Positions 25,002 to 33,144 of a DNA stretch of 64,000 nt are shown piece after piece. Below the pieces are notes generated by a model. The model saw only the letters and a list, made by a program, of their open reading frames with translations. It had not been told where the DNA came from and searched no databases. A program made the translations under genes and the position numbers. The stretch spans positions 248,001 through 312,000 of the forward strand of contig NZ_PVTP01000002.1 in NCBI RefSeq assembly GCF_003003285.1. Direction: 5' to 3'. This DNA is from Yoonia maritima (GTDB taxonomy: Bacteria; Pseudomonadota; Alphaproteobacteria; Rhodobacterales; Rhodobacteraceae). Position 1 is the stretch's first letter. Each line of letters opens with the position of its first letter.

Positions 25002-26381
25002 GCATGCCATTGCAACTTGGTTGCGCCCGGCTGATTTGGCGACATAAAGCGCTGCGTCCGCTTCTTTGCAAATTGCGCTAGGACGACATTCTTGCTTTGT
25101 TTTTGTTGGGCTGACCGCGACGCCGACGGAAACTGTGACCGACAGCTTTGGGTGCGCTTCGCCGATGTCGAATGGTGCGCTGTTAACCAGTTGCCGCAGC
25201 CGGTTCGCGGTTGATTGTGCTTGGGCGGCGGTTGTACCAGGTAGCGCGATCAAGAATTCCTCTCCGCCGACACGGGCAACTAGATCAACAGCGCGAACAT
25301 TGCCCTGAAGCCGTTTTGACAGTTGTTTCAGTACGCTATCACCGGCGGCATGGCCGTAGGTATCATTAATCATCTTAAAATGGTCGATATCAACCATCAT
25401 TACCGCCATAACGTCGCCTGATATCTGTGCCTGATGTGCCATGCTTGCCAAGTGTGGGTCGACGTAGCGTCGGTTGAACAGACCAGTCAATGGATCGGTT
25501 ACTGCAGCCTGCAACCCGTCACGGACGGTGTCGCGCAATCTGTCGTGAAGGCGTTTACGCTTGATAAGCGATTTGGCCCGCAGCGCGATTTCAGTTGTCG
25601 ATACATCTGCAGGAATAACGTCATCTGCTCCAAGATCCAAAAACATTGCGGCCATTTCGTCGGCGTCTTTTGGAACGATAATCAGTTGCGTCGATTGTCG
25701 CGTTTCCGCGCGTGCGCGCAGGTCGGACACCAACCCAAAGAACCGCGTTTCTAGAAAGTCGGGGTCACTTGCGTCTACCACAAACAGGTCTGGTGTTGGG
25801 GGCAGCCGTCCCATGCGCAGTACCTTATCAGGATCAAGTGAACGAATAATATGACCCAACCCGTGGGTCAAAGATGCAAGTAACACACTATCTGGCGCGC
25901 CCGCAGCAGACAGCAAGGCTACATTTGCGGCGGTTTCAAATGTGGTGGCTGGCTCTTCGAAGCCAAGTGCGCTGCGGGTGCCATCGCGCAGTTGTAATTC
26001 TTGATGCGTGCTATGGACTCGCAACAGGCTGCGGATGCGGGCGAGCAGCAACGCGTCATTCGTTGGTCGCGGCAGGACATCATCTGCGCCTGCGTCAAGT
26101 GCTGCAAATCTTGCAGTTGCGGTCTCTGCAACGCCCATGGCGATGATTGCGACGCTTTGTGTGCCGGGCGATGCCCGCAGTGATTTGCAAAAATCATGCA
26201 GTTCTGTCGCTGGTTCACCAAGGCTGACAAGGATCAGATCAGGACGGTTATCTTGAATGCTGGCTTCAGCCTCTTTGCGGTTAGCGCAGACATCCACCCG
26301 AAATTGCGCCGCCAGCATTTTAACCTTCATGACGATCCGATTGGTGGCGACGGTATCAACGATCAATATACGTCCGGGCAT
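24990..26381 (-). CDS. pleD: PleD-like diguanylate cyclase with two degenerate receivers
   Basis: Makes cyclic di-GMP. The 463 residues are arranged REC (1-120), REC (about 150-275), GGEDF-type catalytic domain (295-460). The catalytic site is intact (GGEEF, residues 372-376; NDTYGH upstream), and the inhibitory I-site R363-x-x-D366 is present. In REC1 the aligned phosphorylation site is serine (S53 in LILVSLGE) and the acidic pair is VDT. In REC2 an aspartate (D203 in LFVVDAS) stands where Caulobacter PleD has asparagine. Ribosome site GGAGGA fixes ATG 26381. It is divergent from a DUF3572 gene, a common alphaproteobacterial neighbour. Confidence 0.88.
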   Translation of the reverse strand: MPGRILIVDTVATNRIVMKVKMLAAQFRVDVCANRKEAEASIQDNRPDLILVSLGEPATELHDFCKSLRASPGTQSVAIIAMGVAETATARFAALDAGADDVLPRPTNDALLLARIRSLLRVHSTHQELQLRDGTRSALGFEEPATTFETAANVALLSAAGAPDSVLLASLTHGLGHIIRSLDPDKVLRMGRLPPTPDLFVVDASDPDFLETRFFGLVSDLRARAETRQSTQLIIVPKDADEMAAMFLDLGADDVIPADVSTTEIALRAKSLIKRKRLHDRLRDTVRDGLQAAVTDPLTGLFNRRYVDPHLASMAHQAQISGDVMAVMMVDIDHFKMINDTYGHAAGDSVLKQLSKRLQGNVRAVDLVARVGGEEFLIALPGTTAAQAQSTANRLRQLVNSAPFDIGEAHPKLSVTVSVGVAVSPTKTKQECRPSAICKEADAALYVAKSAGRNQVAMACSVA

Positions 26382-26473
26382 TCTGCTATCCTCCACGAGG
26401 TTTCCCCCATTTCATTCAGACAATTTGAATGACATTAGTTAAAAAACAGTTTCCGAAAACTTAAGGATCACTC

Positions 26474-26752
26474 ATGGATCATGAACAAGCACAGGTAATC
26501 GCGCTGCAGGCATTGGCGTGGTTGGTCGGTAATGACGAACTTTGCCCCATATTTTTAGGCGCAACAGGCGGATCAGCCGATGATTTACGTGCAAAGGCCA
26601 CAGAACCTGCGTTTTTGGCTGCGGTGCTTGAGTTCATTACGATGGACGATGCATGGGTTGTTGCGTTCTGTGACACGCTGGATCTGGCATATGATAAACC
26701 GCTGCGCGCGCGATACGCACTGCCGGGGGCAGAGGCGGTTCATTGGACTTGA
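26474..26752 (+). CDS. DUF3572 family protein
   Basis: A 92-residue cytoplasmic protein of the alphaproteobacterial DUF3572 family: EQAQVIALQALAWLVGNDELCPIFLGATG at the front, then FLAAVLEFITMDDAWVVAFCD. No function is known. Ribosome site TTAAGGA precedes ATG 26474. It shares a 92-base promoter region with the divergent pleD-like gene. Confidence 0.85.
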   Translation: MDHEQAQVIALQALAWLVGNDELCPIFLGATGGSADDLRAKATEPAFLAAVLEFITMDDAWVVAFCDTLDLAYDKPLRARYALPGAEAVHWT

Positions 26753-26825
26753 GAGACCGAATACTTAATTGACATGACTTGTCTGCCGGGGTCGTCTGAC
26801 GCCGCAACATAAAAAGGGTAGCAAC

Positions 26826-27524
26826 GTGATCAAGGGCATCATTTTCGACAAAGACGGCACATTGTTCGATTTCAATGCGACATGGGGCGCATGGACCCGC
26901 CAAATGTTGGAGGCCGAAACGGGTGATGATCAAGCCCAGTTCGATGCGTTGACAGAGGTCTTGGGATATGACGCTTCGGCCAACCGTTTCTTTCCGGGAA
27001 GTGTTGTCATCGCGTCGACCGTTGATGTCGTCGCTGACCATATTCTGACGGTGCTGGGCGATGTATCAAAGGCTGATTTGTTATCGCGCATGAACGCTAG
27101 TGCTGCGCTGGTCGAACAGCAAGAGGCGGTGCCGCTCGTAGATTATTTTACCTCATTGGCAGAGATGAATTTGGTTCTTGGCATTGCGACTAACGATGCC
27201 GAAGCTCCGGCGTTGCGTCATCTAGAACGTGCCGGGGTGCGGTCCCATTTTGATTTCATTGCAGGATATGACAGTGGCCATGGCGCAAAGCCAGAGCCGG
27301 GGCAGTTGCACGCGTTTTGTGCCCAAACCGGACTAGGGACAGCGGAATGTGCGATGGTTGGCGATAGCACCCATGATCTGGACGCTGGGCGTGCAGCCGG
27401 GATGCTAACGATTGGCGTTTTAACGGGCCCTGCGCCGCAAGAGGAACTTGCGCCGCGTGCAGACGTCGTATTGCCCCATATCGGCGCGATCCCAGATTGG
27501 TTGCGCGCCGAAGGGTTGGTTTAG
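26826..27524 (+). CDS. HAD-superfamily phosphatase (phosphoglycolate phosphatase-like)
   Basis: A 232-residue HAD hydrolase starting at GTG 26826 with AAGGGT upstream. Motif I is FDKDGTLFDF (nucleophile and acid/base aspartates), motif II lies in LGIATNDAEAPA (ATN instead of the usual S/T-N), motif III is the lysine in HGAKPEPGQ, and motif IV is MVGDSTHDLDAG. This matches Gph-type phosphatases that act on small phosphate esters. It is convergent with znuA and overlaps it by four bases. Confidence 0.87.
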   Translation: MIKGIIFDKDGTLFDFNATWGAWTRQMLEAETGDDQAQFDALTEVLGYDASANRFFPGSVVIASTVDVVADHILTVLGDVSKADLLSRMNASAALVEQQEAVPLVDYFTSLAEMNLVLGIATNDAEAPALRHLERAGVRSHFDFIAGYDSGHGAKPEPGQLHAFCAQTGLGTAECAMVGDSTHDLDAGRAAGMLTIGVLTGPAPQEELAPRADVVLPHIGAIPDWLRAEGLV

Positions 27525-28525
27525 GATAGGCAGTCGATGAAAGCGGTCGTGAGTCCCAGAAGCAGCGCTTCATAAAGGTCTGCGCCGGGTGTCAGTGTCA
27601 TCCCAAGCCCGTCAATTGTGTGAATTTTTGCGCCGCTGCCTTCGGTAATCACGGCTGTTGTGCGTGGGCTTATTTCGTTGTCGCTAAAGACACATTGTAC
27701 CGTTCCGTCAGCGACCAGATCACGCAGTGAGGCAACCTGTGCGGGCCCTGGCGCACGTGCGTCGATTCCTGCGATCATATCGACAGGTTCCAACCCGTAG
27801 CGGTGTTCGAAATACTGGTAACCATCATGCGGCAGCATGTAGCCCGAGGTTGGGATGTGAGATAGGGCCGTTTCGACTTGCGTATCGAGTGCAGTCAGCC
27901 GCGTGACGGCAGCTTGGGCGTTGGCGTCATAGGTTGCCGCATTATCGGGGTCTGCCTTGCCAAGGTCGGCAGCAATAATTGCAACCCATTTTGCAGCAAT
28001 TGTTGGATTTAACCATGCATGGGGGTCGACATCGCCGTGATCGTGAAGATCATGGTCCTCATGGTCCTCATGGTCCTCATGGTCCTCATGGTCCTCATGG
28101 TCCTCATGGTCCTCATGGTCCTCATGGTCCTCATGGTCCTCATGGTCCTCATGGTCCTCATGGTCCTCATGGTCCTCATGGTCCTCAGCACCACGTGGGG
28201 CCAGCTGTTCCCAGCCTTCTGTTGCTAGCAATTCAAGCTGAGCGGCGTTAGGCGCAAGCGTCGCTAGCGGTTCTTCTAACCATGGGGTTAAGCCTTCACC
28301 AACCCAGACGATCAAATCTGCGTTTGACAAGCGGCTTGCGTCACTCGGGCGGAGTGAAAAATCATGCGGGTCAGAACCCGGCGGTAGCAGTAAATCGGGG
28401 GTGCCAAGATCACCCATGACCTGTGCTGTAAGGCTATGAATAGGGGCAATATCGGTCATAACCTTTGGAACTTCGGCTAGGGCAGACAGTGGAAGCAGGC
28501 AGAGTGCAGTGCATGTGCGAATCAT
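27521..28525 (-). CDS. znuA: ZnuA, zinc ABC transporter substrate-binding protein with an expanded HED repeat
   Basis: Periplasmic zinc receptor, 334 residues from ATG 28525, with a Sec signal peptide ending SALAEVPKV and ribosome site AAGGACC. Zinc-site histidines are in VTDIAPIHSLTAQV, DVDPHAWLNP and MLPHDGYQYFEHRYG, with an acidic residue in VFSDNEISP. Between the first and second sites lies the flexible metal-gathering loop found in ZnuA, here (E-D) followed by 14 tandem HED tripeptides and HDLHDHG. The loop is encoded by a perfect 9-bp tandem repeat, so its length probably varies between isolates. It is divergent from zur across a Zur-type operator. Confidence 0.95.
   Translation of the reverse strand: MIRTCTALCLLPLSALAEVPKVMTDIAPIHSLTAQVMGDLGTPDLLLPPGSDPHDFSLRPSDASRLSNADLIVWVGEGLTPWLEEPLATLAPNAAQLELLATEGWEQLAPRGAEDHEDHEDHEDHEDHEDHEDHEDHEDHEDHEDHEDHEDHEDHEDHDLHDHGDVDPHAWLNPTIAAKWVAIIAADLGKADPDNAATYDANAQAAVTRLTALDTQVETALSHIPTSGYMLPHDGYQYFEHRYGLEPVDMIAGIDARAPGPAQVASLRDLVADGTVQCVFSDNEISPRTTAVITEGSGAKIHTIDGLGMTLTPGADLYEALLLGLTTAFIDCLS
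28051..28185. repeat. 15 perfect tandem copies of a 9-bp unit inside znuA
   Basis: The unit CATGGTCCT on the plus strand is repeated 15 times without a single base change (135 bp), in phase with the znuA frame, where it encodes His-Glu-Asp. Perfect identity points to recent slippage expansion. Because the unit is a multiple of three, gain or loss of copies keeps the znuA frame open. Confidence 0.97.
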
Positions 28526-28568
28526 GATTAGGTCCTTGTCCTTTGATGACGGCACGGCTATATTGTGT

Positions 28569-28580
28569 ATGTTATAACAT
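28569..28580. promoter_or_regulatory. Zur-type palindromic operator between znuA and zur
   Basis: ATGTTATAACAT is a perfect 12-bp palindrome, flanked outside by TTGTG (28564-28568 region) and CACAA. It contains the GTTATAAC core of Fur/Zur-family boxes in alphaproteobacteria. It lies 43 bases from the znuA start and 15 bases from the zur start, well placed to repress both directions. Confidence 0.8.
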
Positions 28581-28595
28581 CACAAGGTCAAATAT

Positions 28596-29081
28596 ATGCC
28601 CTCGGATACGCTTGGCTTTGAAAGCCATGATCACAGTAGCTGCGTTGTAGCTGCGCTTGAAACTGCTGAACGCCAGTGCAAGGAAAACAAAGCGCAGCTT
28701 ACACCGGTTCGCAGGCGCGTGCTGGAGATTTTGCTGGAAAGCCATGCCGCGATGGGGGCCTATGACGTGTTGGCACGGCTTGATGCCGAAGGCCTTGGCT
28801 CTAAGCCGCCAGTGGCGTATCGCGCGTTGGGGTTTTTAGTAGATCAAGGATTTGTGCACCGGATTGAACGCCTGAACGCATTTATCGCCTGTACACATCC
28901 CGGTGCATCGCACGATCCCGCCTTTATGATTTGTCGCGAATGTGGCCTTGTTGCCGAAGCGCAAGCTGCGAATCTTGCCTTGCAGCAGGCTGCTGCCGAC
29001 AGTGGCTTTCTTTTAGAACAGACAGTCATCGAAGCCGAAGGCCTGTGCCCTGCCTGCCAAGCCAAAGGTGCGACCGCATGA
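28596..29081 (+). CDS. zur: Zur, zinc uptake regulator (Fur family)
   Basis: A 161-residue Fur-family repressor. The winged-helix region is QLTPVRRRVLEILLESHAAMGAYDVLARL with the KPPVAYRALGFLVDQGFVHRIE recognition part. Two CxxC pairs (CREC and CPAC) form the structural zinc site, and the histidine-rich HPGASHDPAFMIC and early DHSS segments supply regulatory ligands. With zinc it is expected to repress znuA and zur-znuCB. AAGG lies nine bases before ATG 28596. The stop overlaps the znuC start by four bases. Confidence 0.93.
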   Translation: MPSDTLGFESHDHSSCVVAALETAERQCKENKAQLTPVRRRVLEILLESHAAMGAYDVLARLDAEGLGSKPPVAYRALGFLVDQGFVHRIERLNAFIACTHPGASHDPAFMICRECGLVAEAQAANLALQQAAADSGFLLEQTVIEAEGLCPACQAKGATA

Positions 29082-29830
29082 GCCTGATATCGGCAAAGAA
29101 TATCGACTTTTCACATGGCGGGCAGCGGGTGCTCCAGGGCGTGAGCCTGTCGCTTGAACCCGGAGAAATCGTCACGATTGTTGGTCCCAACGGGTCCGGA
29201 AAATCAACAATGCTGCGGCTGTTGATCGGTGCGCTGAAACCACAAAAGGGCAGCGTGACACGTAAGCCCGGCTTGCGCGTTGGCTATGTGCCGCAAAAGC
29301 TGTATATCGATCCGACATTGCCGATTACGGTGGAGCGTTTTCTGAACCTGCCGCATCGTGTTGCCGCAAAAGATGCAGCTGCTGCACTCGAAACAGCAGG
29401 CGTGCCGGGCGTTGGCCAACGGCAGATGTCGCAACTGTCCGGCGGGCAGTTTCAACGTGTTCTGCTGGCGCGCGCAATTTTGGGCAAACCTGATGTGCTC
29501 ATGCTGGACGAGGCGACACAAGGCTTGGATCAGCCAGGATCTGCATCGTTTTATCGCCAGATCGAATCCGTGCGCCGCGATCTGGGCTGTGCGGTACTGA
29601 TGGTAAGCCATGAATTGCACGTCGTGATGAGCGCGTCCGACAGGGTGATCTGTTTGAACGGTCACGTTTGTTGTGAAGGCACCCCAGAGGTCGTTTCCGT
29701 GGCGCCTGCCTATCGCGAATTGTTCGGGACAGGTACGGGTGGTGCCTTGGCACTGTATCGCCACGAACACGACCATGGGCATGACCACGACCATGATCAC
29801 CACCACCCTAAGCACGAGGCGGCAGAATAA
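29078..29830 (+). CDS. znuC: ZnuC, zinc ABC transporter ATPase with a His-rich tail
   Basis: A 250-residue ABC ATPase: Walker A GPNGSGKST, signature LSGGQFQR, Walker B LMLDEATQGLD and H-switch VSHELH. The C-terminus adds HEHDHGHDHDHDHHHPKH, a strong potential zinc-binding tail in the cytoplasm. ATG 29078 overlaps the zur stop (ATGA); the frame is open upstream, but earlier starts lie inside zur. It joins ZnuB, which follows directly, and ZnuA. Confidence 0.95.
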   Translation: MSLISAKNIDFSHGGQRVLQGVSLSLEPGEIVTIVGPNGSGKSTMLRLLIGALKPQKGSVTRKPGLRVGYVPQKLYIDPTLPITVERFLNLPHRVAAKDAAAALETAGVPGVGQRQMSQLSGGQFQRVLLARAILGKPDVLMLDEATQGLDQPGSASFYRQIESVRRDLGCAVLMVSHELHVVMSASDRVICLNGHVCCEGTPEVVSVAPAYRELFGTGTGGALALYRHEHDHGHDHDHDHHHPKHEAAE

Positions 29831-30619
29831 ATGTTAGACGATTTTTTGGTGCGCGCTGCCCTTGCCGGGGTTGGAACGGCGATTGCCGCAGGTCTTTTAG
29901 GGTGTTTCGTCGTTTGGCGACGGATGGCCTATTTTGGCGATGCAACGGCACATGCGGCTGTTCTGGGCGTGGCGCTTGCGCTGGGGTTTGGCACGTCGAT
30001 CACCTTTGGCGTGGTTATTGTTGCGCTGGCAATGGCGGTCTTGATCCACGGCCTTAGCGGGCAGGGGGCGGCGATTGATACCATACTGGGTGTGCTTTCG
30101 CATGGGGCTTTGGCGCTTGGCCTTGTGGCCGTCACGATGATCCCCGGTCAACGCATCGATCTTGATGCCTATCTGTTCGGTGACGTTCTAAGCGTGACCC
30201 GGTTTGATTTAGCGATCATATGGGGCGGTAGCGCTGTCGTTGCAGCCGTGCTGTGGTGGCATTGGTCTGCGATGCTGACGGCGACCCTTAGCCCTGAACT
30301 TGCCTATGCGGCGGGCATTAACCCGCGCCGCGAACAATTGGTGCTGACGCTACTGCTGGCTGGCGTTGTAGCTGTTGCGATCAAAGTCGTTGGTGCGTTG
30401 CTGATCACCGCGCTGCTGATCATACCGGCTGCAACCGCCCGAGGGTTCGCCCGCACGCCAGAGCGCATGGCGCTGCTATCAGTAGGTGTCGGGGTATTGG
30501 CCGCGCTAGGCGGTTTACGCTTTGCGTTGATCTTTGATACGCCCGTGGGGCCTTCGGTGATATGTATGGCAGCCGCGCTGTTCGGGGTGGGAACCGTTGG
30601 TGCAAAACTAAGGGCTTAG
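29831..30619 (+). CDS. znuB: ZnuB, zinc ABC transporter permease (ABC-3 family)
   Basis: A 262-residue inner-membrane permease with about eight hydrophobic helices. ABC-3 hallmarks are the [31 protein letters not shown] segment and the [20 protein letters not shown] block near the C-terminus, which contacts the ATPase. It starts on the base after the znuC stop codon. Its end overlaps the convergent dtd gene by four bases. Confidence 0.94.
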   Translation: MLDDFLVRAALAGVGTAIAAGLLGCFVVWRRMAYFGDATAHAAVLGVALALGFGTSITFGVVIVALAMAVLIHGLSGQGAAIDTILGVLSHGALALGLVAVTMIPGQRIDLDAYLFGDVLSVTRFDLAIIWGGSAVVAAVLWWHWSAMLTATLSPELAYAAGINPRREQLVLTLLLAGVVAVAIKVVGALLITALLIIPAATARGFARTPERMALLSVGVGVLAALGGLRFALIFDTPVGPSVICMAAALFGVGTVGAKLRA

Positions 30620-31053
30620 ACGTCCATCCAAATCGTAACCGGGCCGTCGTTTGTCAGGCTGACAGCCATGTCAGCCCCGAACTGCCCGGTTGCGGTTTCG
30701 ATACCAAGCGCGCCAACATCAGCAATGAACTGTTCGTATAGCGCCTTGCCCTCGGCAGGTGGGGCCGCTGCTGAAAAACCGGGACGGTTACCGCGCGAAG
30801 TATCTGCGGCCAGTGTAAATTGGCTTACGATTAGCGCGGACCCCCCGGTATCAAGTAGGGATTTGTTCATCTTGCCTGCGTCATCAGTAAAGATACGCAG
30901 CTTGCTGATCTTCGCGGCGAGCTGTGCAGATTTCGCTGCGTCATCGCCCTGCATGGCGCAGATTAGGATCAGTGCACCATGGCTGATTTCACCAATCACT
31001 TGCCCGTCAACGCTGACGGATGCCTGCGTGACACGCTGAATTAATGCTCTCAT
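30616..31053 (-). CDS. dtd: D-aminoacyl-tRNA deacylase
   Basis: Removes D-amino acids (and glycine from tRNA-Ala) from mischarged tRNAs. The 145 residues match [24 protein letters not shown] at the start, the active-site [17 protein letters not shown] and the C-terminal NDGPVTIW with the cross-subunit Gly-Pro motif. The start overlaps the upstream pfkB-type stop by four bases, so both are translated together. Confidence 0.95.
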   Translation of the reverse strand: MRALIQRVTQASVSVDGQVIGEISHGALILICAMQGDDAAKSAQLAAKISKLRIFTDDAGKMNKSLLDTGGSALIVSQFTLAADTSRGNRPGFSAAAPPAEGKALYEQFIADVGALGIETATGQFGADMAVSLTNDGPVTIWMDV

Positions 31054-31955
31054 AGTTCAGATGCCCAGGGCGGGTTTGCGCCTGCGCGGCTGACGGTAAT
31101 CGCAGCAACGCGTGCGCCAAAGGCCGTGGCTGCGTTTAGATCGTCATGGGTTGCCTTGGTGATCGCTTCTTTCGTCAACAAGCCGCGCTTGTCCATTTCA
31201 GCAAGGAAACCAGCGCTAAATGTATCGCCTGCACCAACTGTATCAACAACAGTCGCTTTTTGGGCGGGCACGTCAAAGCTACCAGTGGCGGTGACCACTG
31301 TGACGCCTTCGCTACCACGTGTCAGCAGAACAATTTTCGCGCCTGTGCTGGCCAAAAGGGCCTGAGCATCAGTGTTTCCGGTGATCCACTCAAGGTCTTC
31401 GTCAGAGGTTTTGATAATGTCCGCAGCGCCCAACATACGGGTCAAACGGGCCCGATAGCTTTCTTCGTCGGTGATAAAACCGGGGCGAATATTCGGGTCG
31501 ATCATTGTGACGCGGGTTGCGGCCTCGCGCAGCATCAACGCCTCATAGGCGGCACCGCAGGGTTCCACGACAAGGCTGATCCCACCAAAGAACAGTGCGT
31601 CTGGGCCGGACGCGGGCAGGTCATCAACAGACAGCATTCGTCCTGCGGTGTTTTCATCATAGAACGCATAAGACGCATGGCCGTCGGTCAACGTGACGAA
31701 TGCCAGAGTGGTAGGACGATCCGAGATTGCAGCGGGGCTGCTATCGACGTTTGATTTCGCCAACTGATCGCGCAGGATGTCCCCGAACAGGTCAGAAGAA
31801 AGCCCCGAAAAGAACTGCACGGGCGTATCAAGCCGCCCCAGCGCGACCGCTGTGTTAAACACCGCCCCGCCAGCATGCGGTGCGAATGCGCTTTCGCCAG
31901 CTTCTGTTTGGCGTGGCAGCATATCAATAAGGGCTTCGCCGCAGCAGATGATCAT
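31050..31955 (-). CDS. PfkB-family carbohydrate kinase (fructokinase-like)
   Basis: A 301-residue sugar kinase. The N-terminal PfkB signature region [14 protein letters not shown] and the C-terminal [14 protein letters not shown] (anion hole and catalytic Asp) are intact, and [10 protein letters not shown] at the front is typical of fructokinase/ribokinase relatives. Substrate is uncertain; fructose is the usual assignment. It lies 18 bases after the zinc-ribbon gene on the same strand, so it may be read through from the stress operon, though its function seems unrelated. Confidence 0.85.
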   Translation of the reverse strand: MIICCGEALIDMLPRQTEAGESAFAPHAGGAVFNTAVALGRLDTPVQFFSGLSSDLFGDILRDQLAKSNVDSSPAAISDRPTTLAFVTLTDGHASYAFYDENTAGRMLSVDDLPASGPDALFFGGISLVVEPCGAAYEALMLREAATRVTMIDPNIRPGFITDEESYRARLTRMLGAADIIKTSDEDLEWITGNTDAQALLASTGAKIVLLTRGSEGVTVVTATGSFDVPAQKATVVDTVGAGDTFSAGFLAEMDKRGLLTKEAITKATHDDLNAATAFGARVAAITVSRAGANPPWASEL

Positions 31956-31973
31956 GACAGTTCTCCGAAATAC

Positions 31974-33077
31974 TTACTGGCTGTTAGCGATAACAAATCC
32001 AGCGATAAGCGCAAGGATCAGACCGATCAAAACTGCAAATGCGATCTTCCAAGCGGAATAAGGCCTCTCGCCCTGAACGCGGCCAGTCCGACCGTTCACG
32101 ACAAACCGATAGGTTTTGCCCCGGTATTTATACGCAGCCAACCAAACAGGCAGCAGGATATGCTTAAAGGTCACGTCGCTGACATTGGTATCGACAGAGC
32201 TGATCCGTTGTTCGTCACCGCCGATGTCGTATTTCACGTCGCGCCGGATCATACGGTCCATATAGACGCGGGCTTCTTGAAACCCTTCGTCGAGTTCGAC
32301 CTGATATCCTTCGGCGCGGAACCCGGCCAGATATTCAGGTTTGTAAGGTTCCAGTGCCGACAGGTCCCAAGGTTCTAGCCCATCAGTGTATCTCTTTGGC
32401 AGCGACTTTGAGGCAAGCACCAGCACATCATCAAAGAAACGTGCAACGCGCCCAGAAGCAGGCCGCCAACGGGTCTTGCGCACGCGTACTTGGGTACGCT
32501 TGCCGTCCCGCATCACGGTTTTTGTTTCATAGTAATGCGTGCCGCGCTGACCGCGATAGCTGCTTTTGGTGTCGGCATCGAATGTCCAGTAGGGAACGTA
32601 AATGCCGTTCATTTTGCGGCCCTTGCGGGCATATTCCATAAGGCCGTTTGGTGCGAACCAAAGGCTGCCCAGCCAATTCGTCAGCGCCCCGCGCGCGGAC
32701 CCTTCGTCCAGATCGAATGGTAGCAAGCCACGGGGCTTGATATGTCGATGAGTGCCCGTATCGGTGACAACTGGTGTCGCACAAAACGGGCATTCTGCAG
32801 CGTGCACATCAGCGTCGAATTCTGTCTGCGCCCCACAGTTGGGGCAGGTGGTCACGCGGACTTCTTCGATTTCCTCGTTCGACAGCCGATGATCAAGGCC
32901 CGCCCGAAAGTCGAGTTCCTTGATGCCGCCAGCAACATGGCGCGAGCCTTCGATTGGCTCAACATTTCCGCAGTGGTCGCAGACCAGTTGGTGTTCGCCG
33001 GGATCAAAGCGCAGGTCGGACCCGCAGGTATTACACGGAAATCGGTGTTCGACTTCGGAGACGAGTTCAGCGGTCAT
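31974..33077 (-). CDS. Zinc-ribbon membrane protein of the TerC/TelA cluster
   Basis: A 367-residue protein with two zinc ribbons near the front (CNTCGSDLRFDPGEHQLVCDHCG and CPNCGAQTEFDADVHAAECPFC), a long middle region with charged beta segments (FDADTKSSYRGQRGTHYY, RKTRWRPASGRVARFFDDVLVLAS) and one C-terminal membrane helix (IAFAVLIGLILALIAGFVIA). Most of it would face the cytoplasm. It resembles proteins annotated as TFIIB-type zinc-ribbon proteins; no activity is known. The repeated link with an SPFH protein suggests it works at the same membrane scaffold. The frame is open to 33101; ATG 33077 is chosen on domain grounds and its ribosome site is weak. Confidence 0.75.
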   Translation of the reverse strand: MTAELVSEVEHRFPCNTCGSDLRFDPGEHQLVCDHCGNVEPIEGSRHVAGGIKELDFRAGLDHRLSNEEIEEVRVTTCPNCGAQTEFDADVHAAECPFCATPVVTDTGTHRHIKPRGLLPFDLDEGSARGALTNWLGSLWFAPNGLMEYARKGRKMNGIYVPYWTFDADTKSSYRGQRGTHYYETKTVMRDGKRTQVRVRKTRWRPASGRVARFFDDVLVLASKSLPKRYTDGLEPWDLSALEPYKPEYLAGFRAEGYQVELDEGFQEARVYMDRMIRRDVKYDIGGDEQRISSVDTNVSDVTFKHILLPVWLAAYKYRGKTYRFVVNGRTGRVQGERPYSAWKIAFAVLIGLILALIAGFVIANSQ

Positions 33078-33144
33078 GTGTGCACTTTGTGTCAAACGCA
33101 AAAAGGGAAAGGATGCGGCACGCTGAAACGTGCCACACTAAAGG

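Noticed and set aside
27979-28251. Open frames of Gly-Pro-His and Met-Val-Leu repeats across znuA
   Set aside because: They are by-products of the 9-bp tandem repeat being open in other frames; znuA is the real gene.
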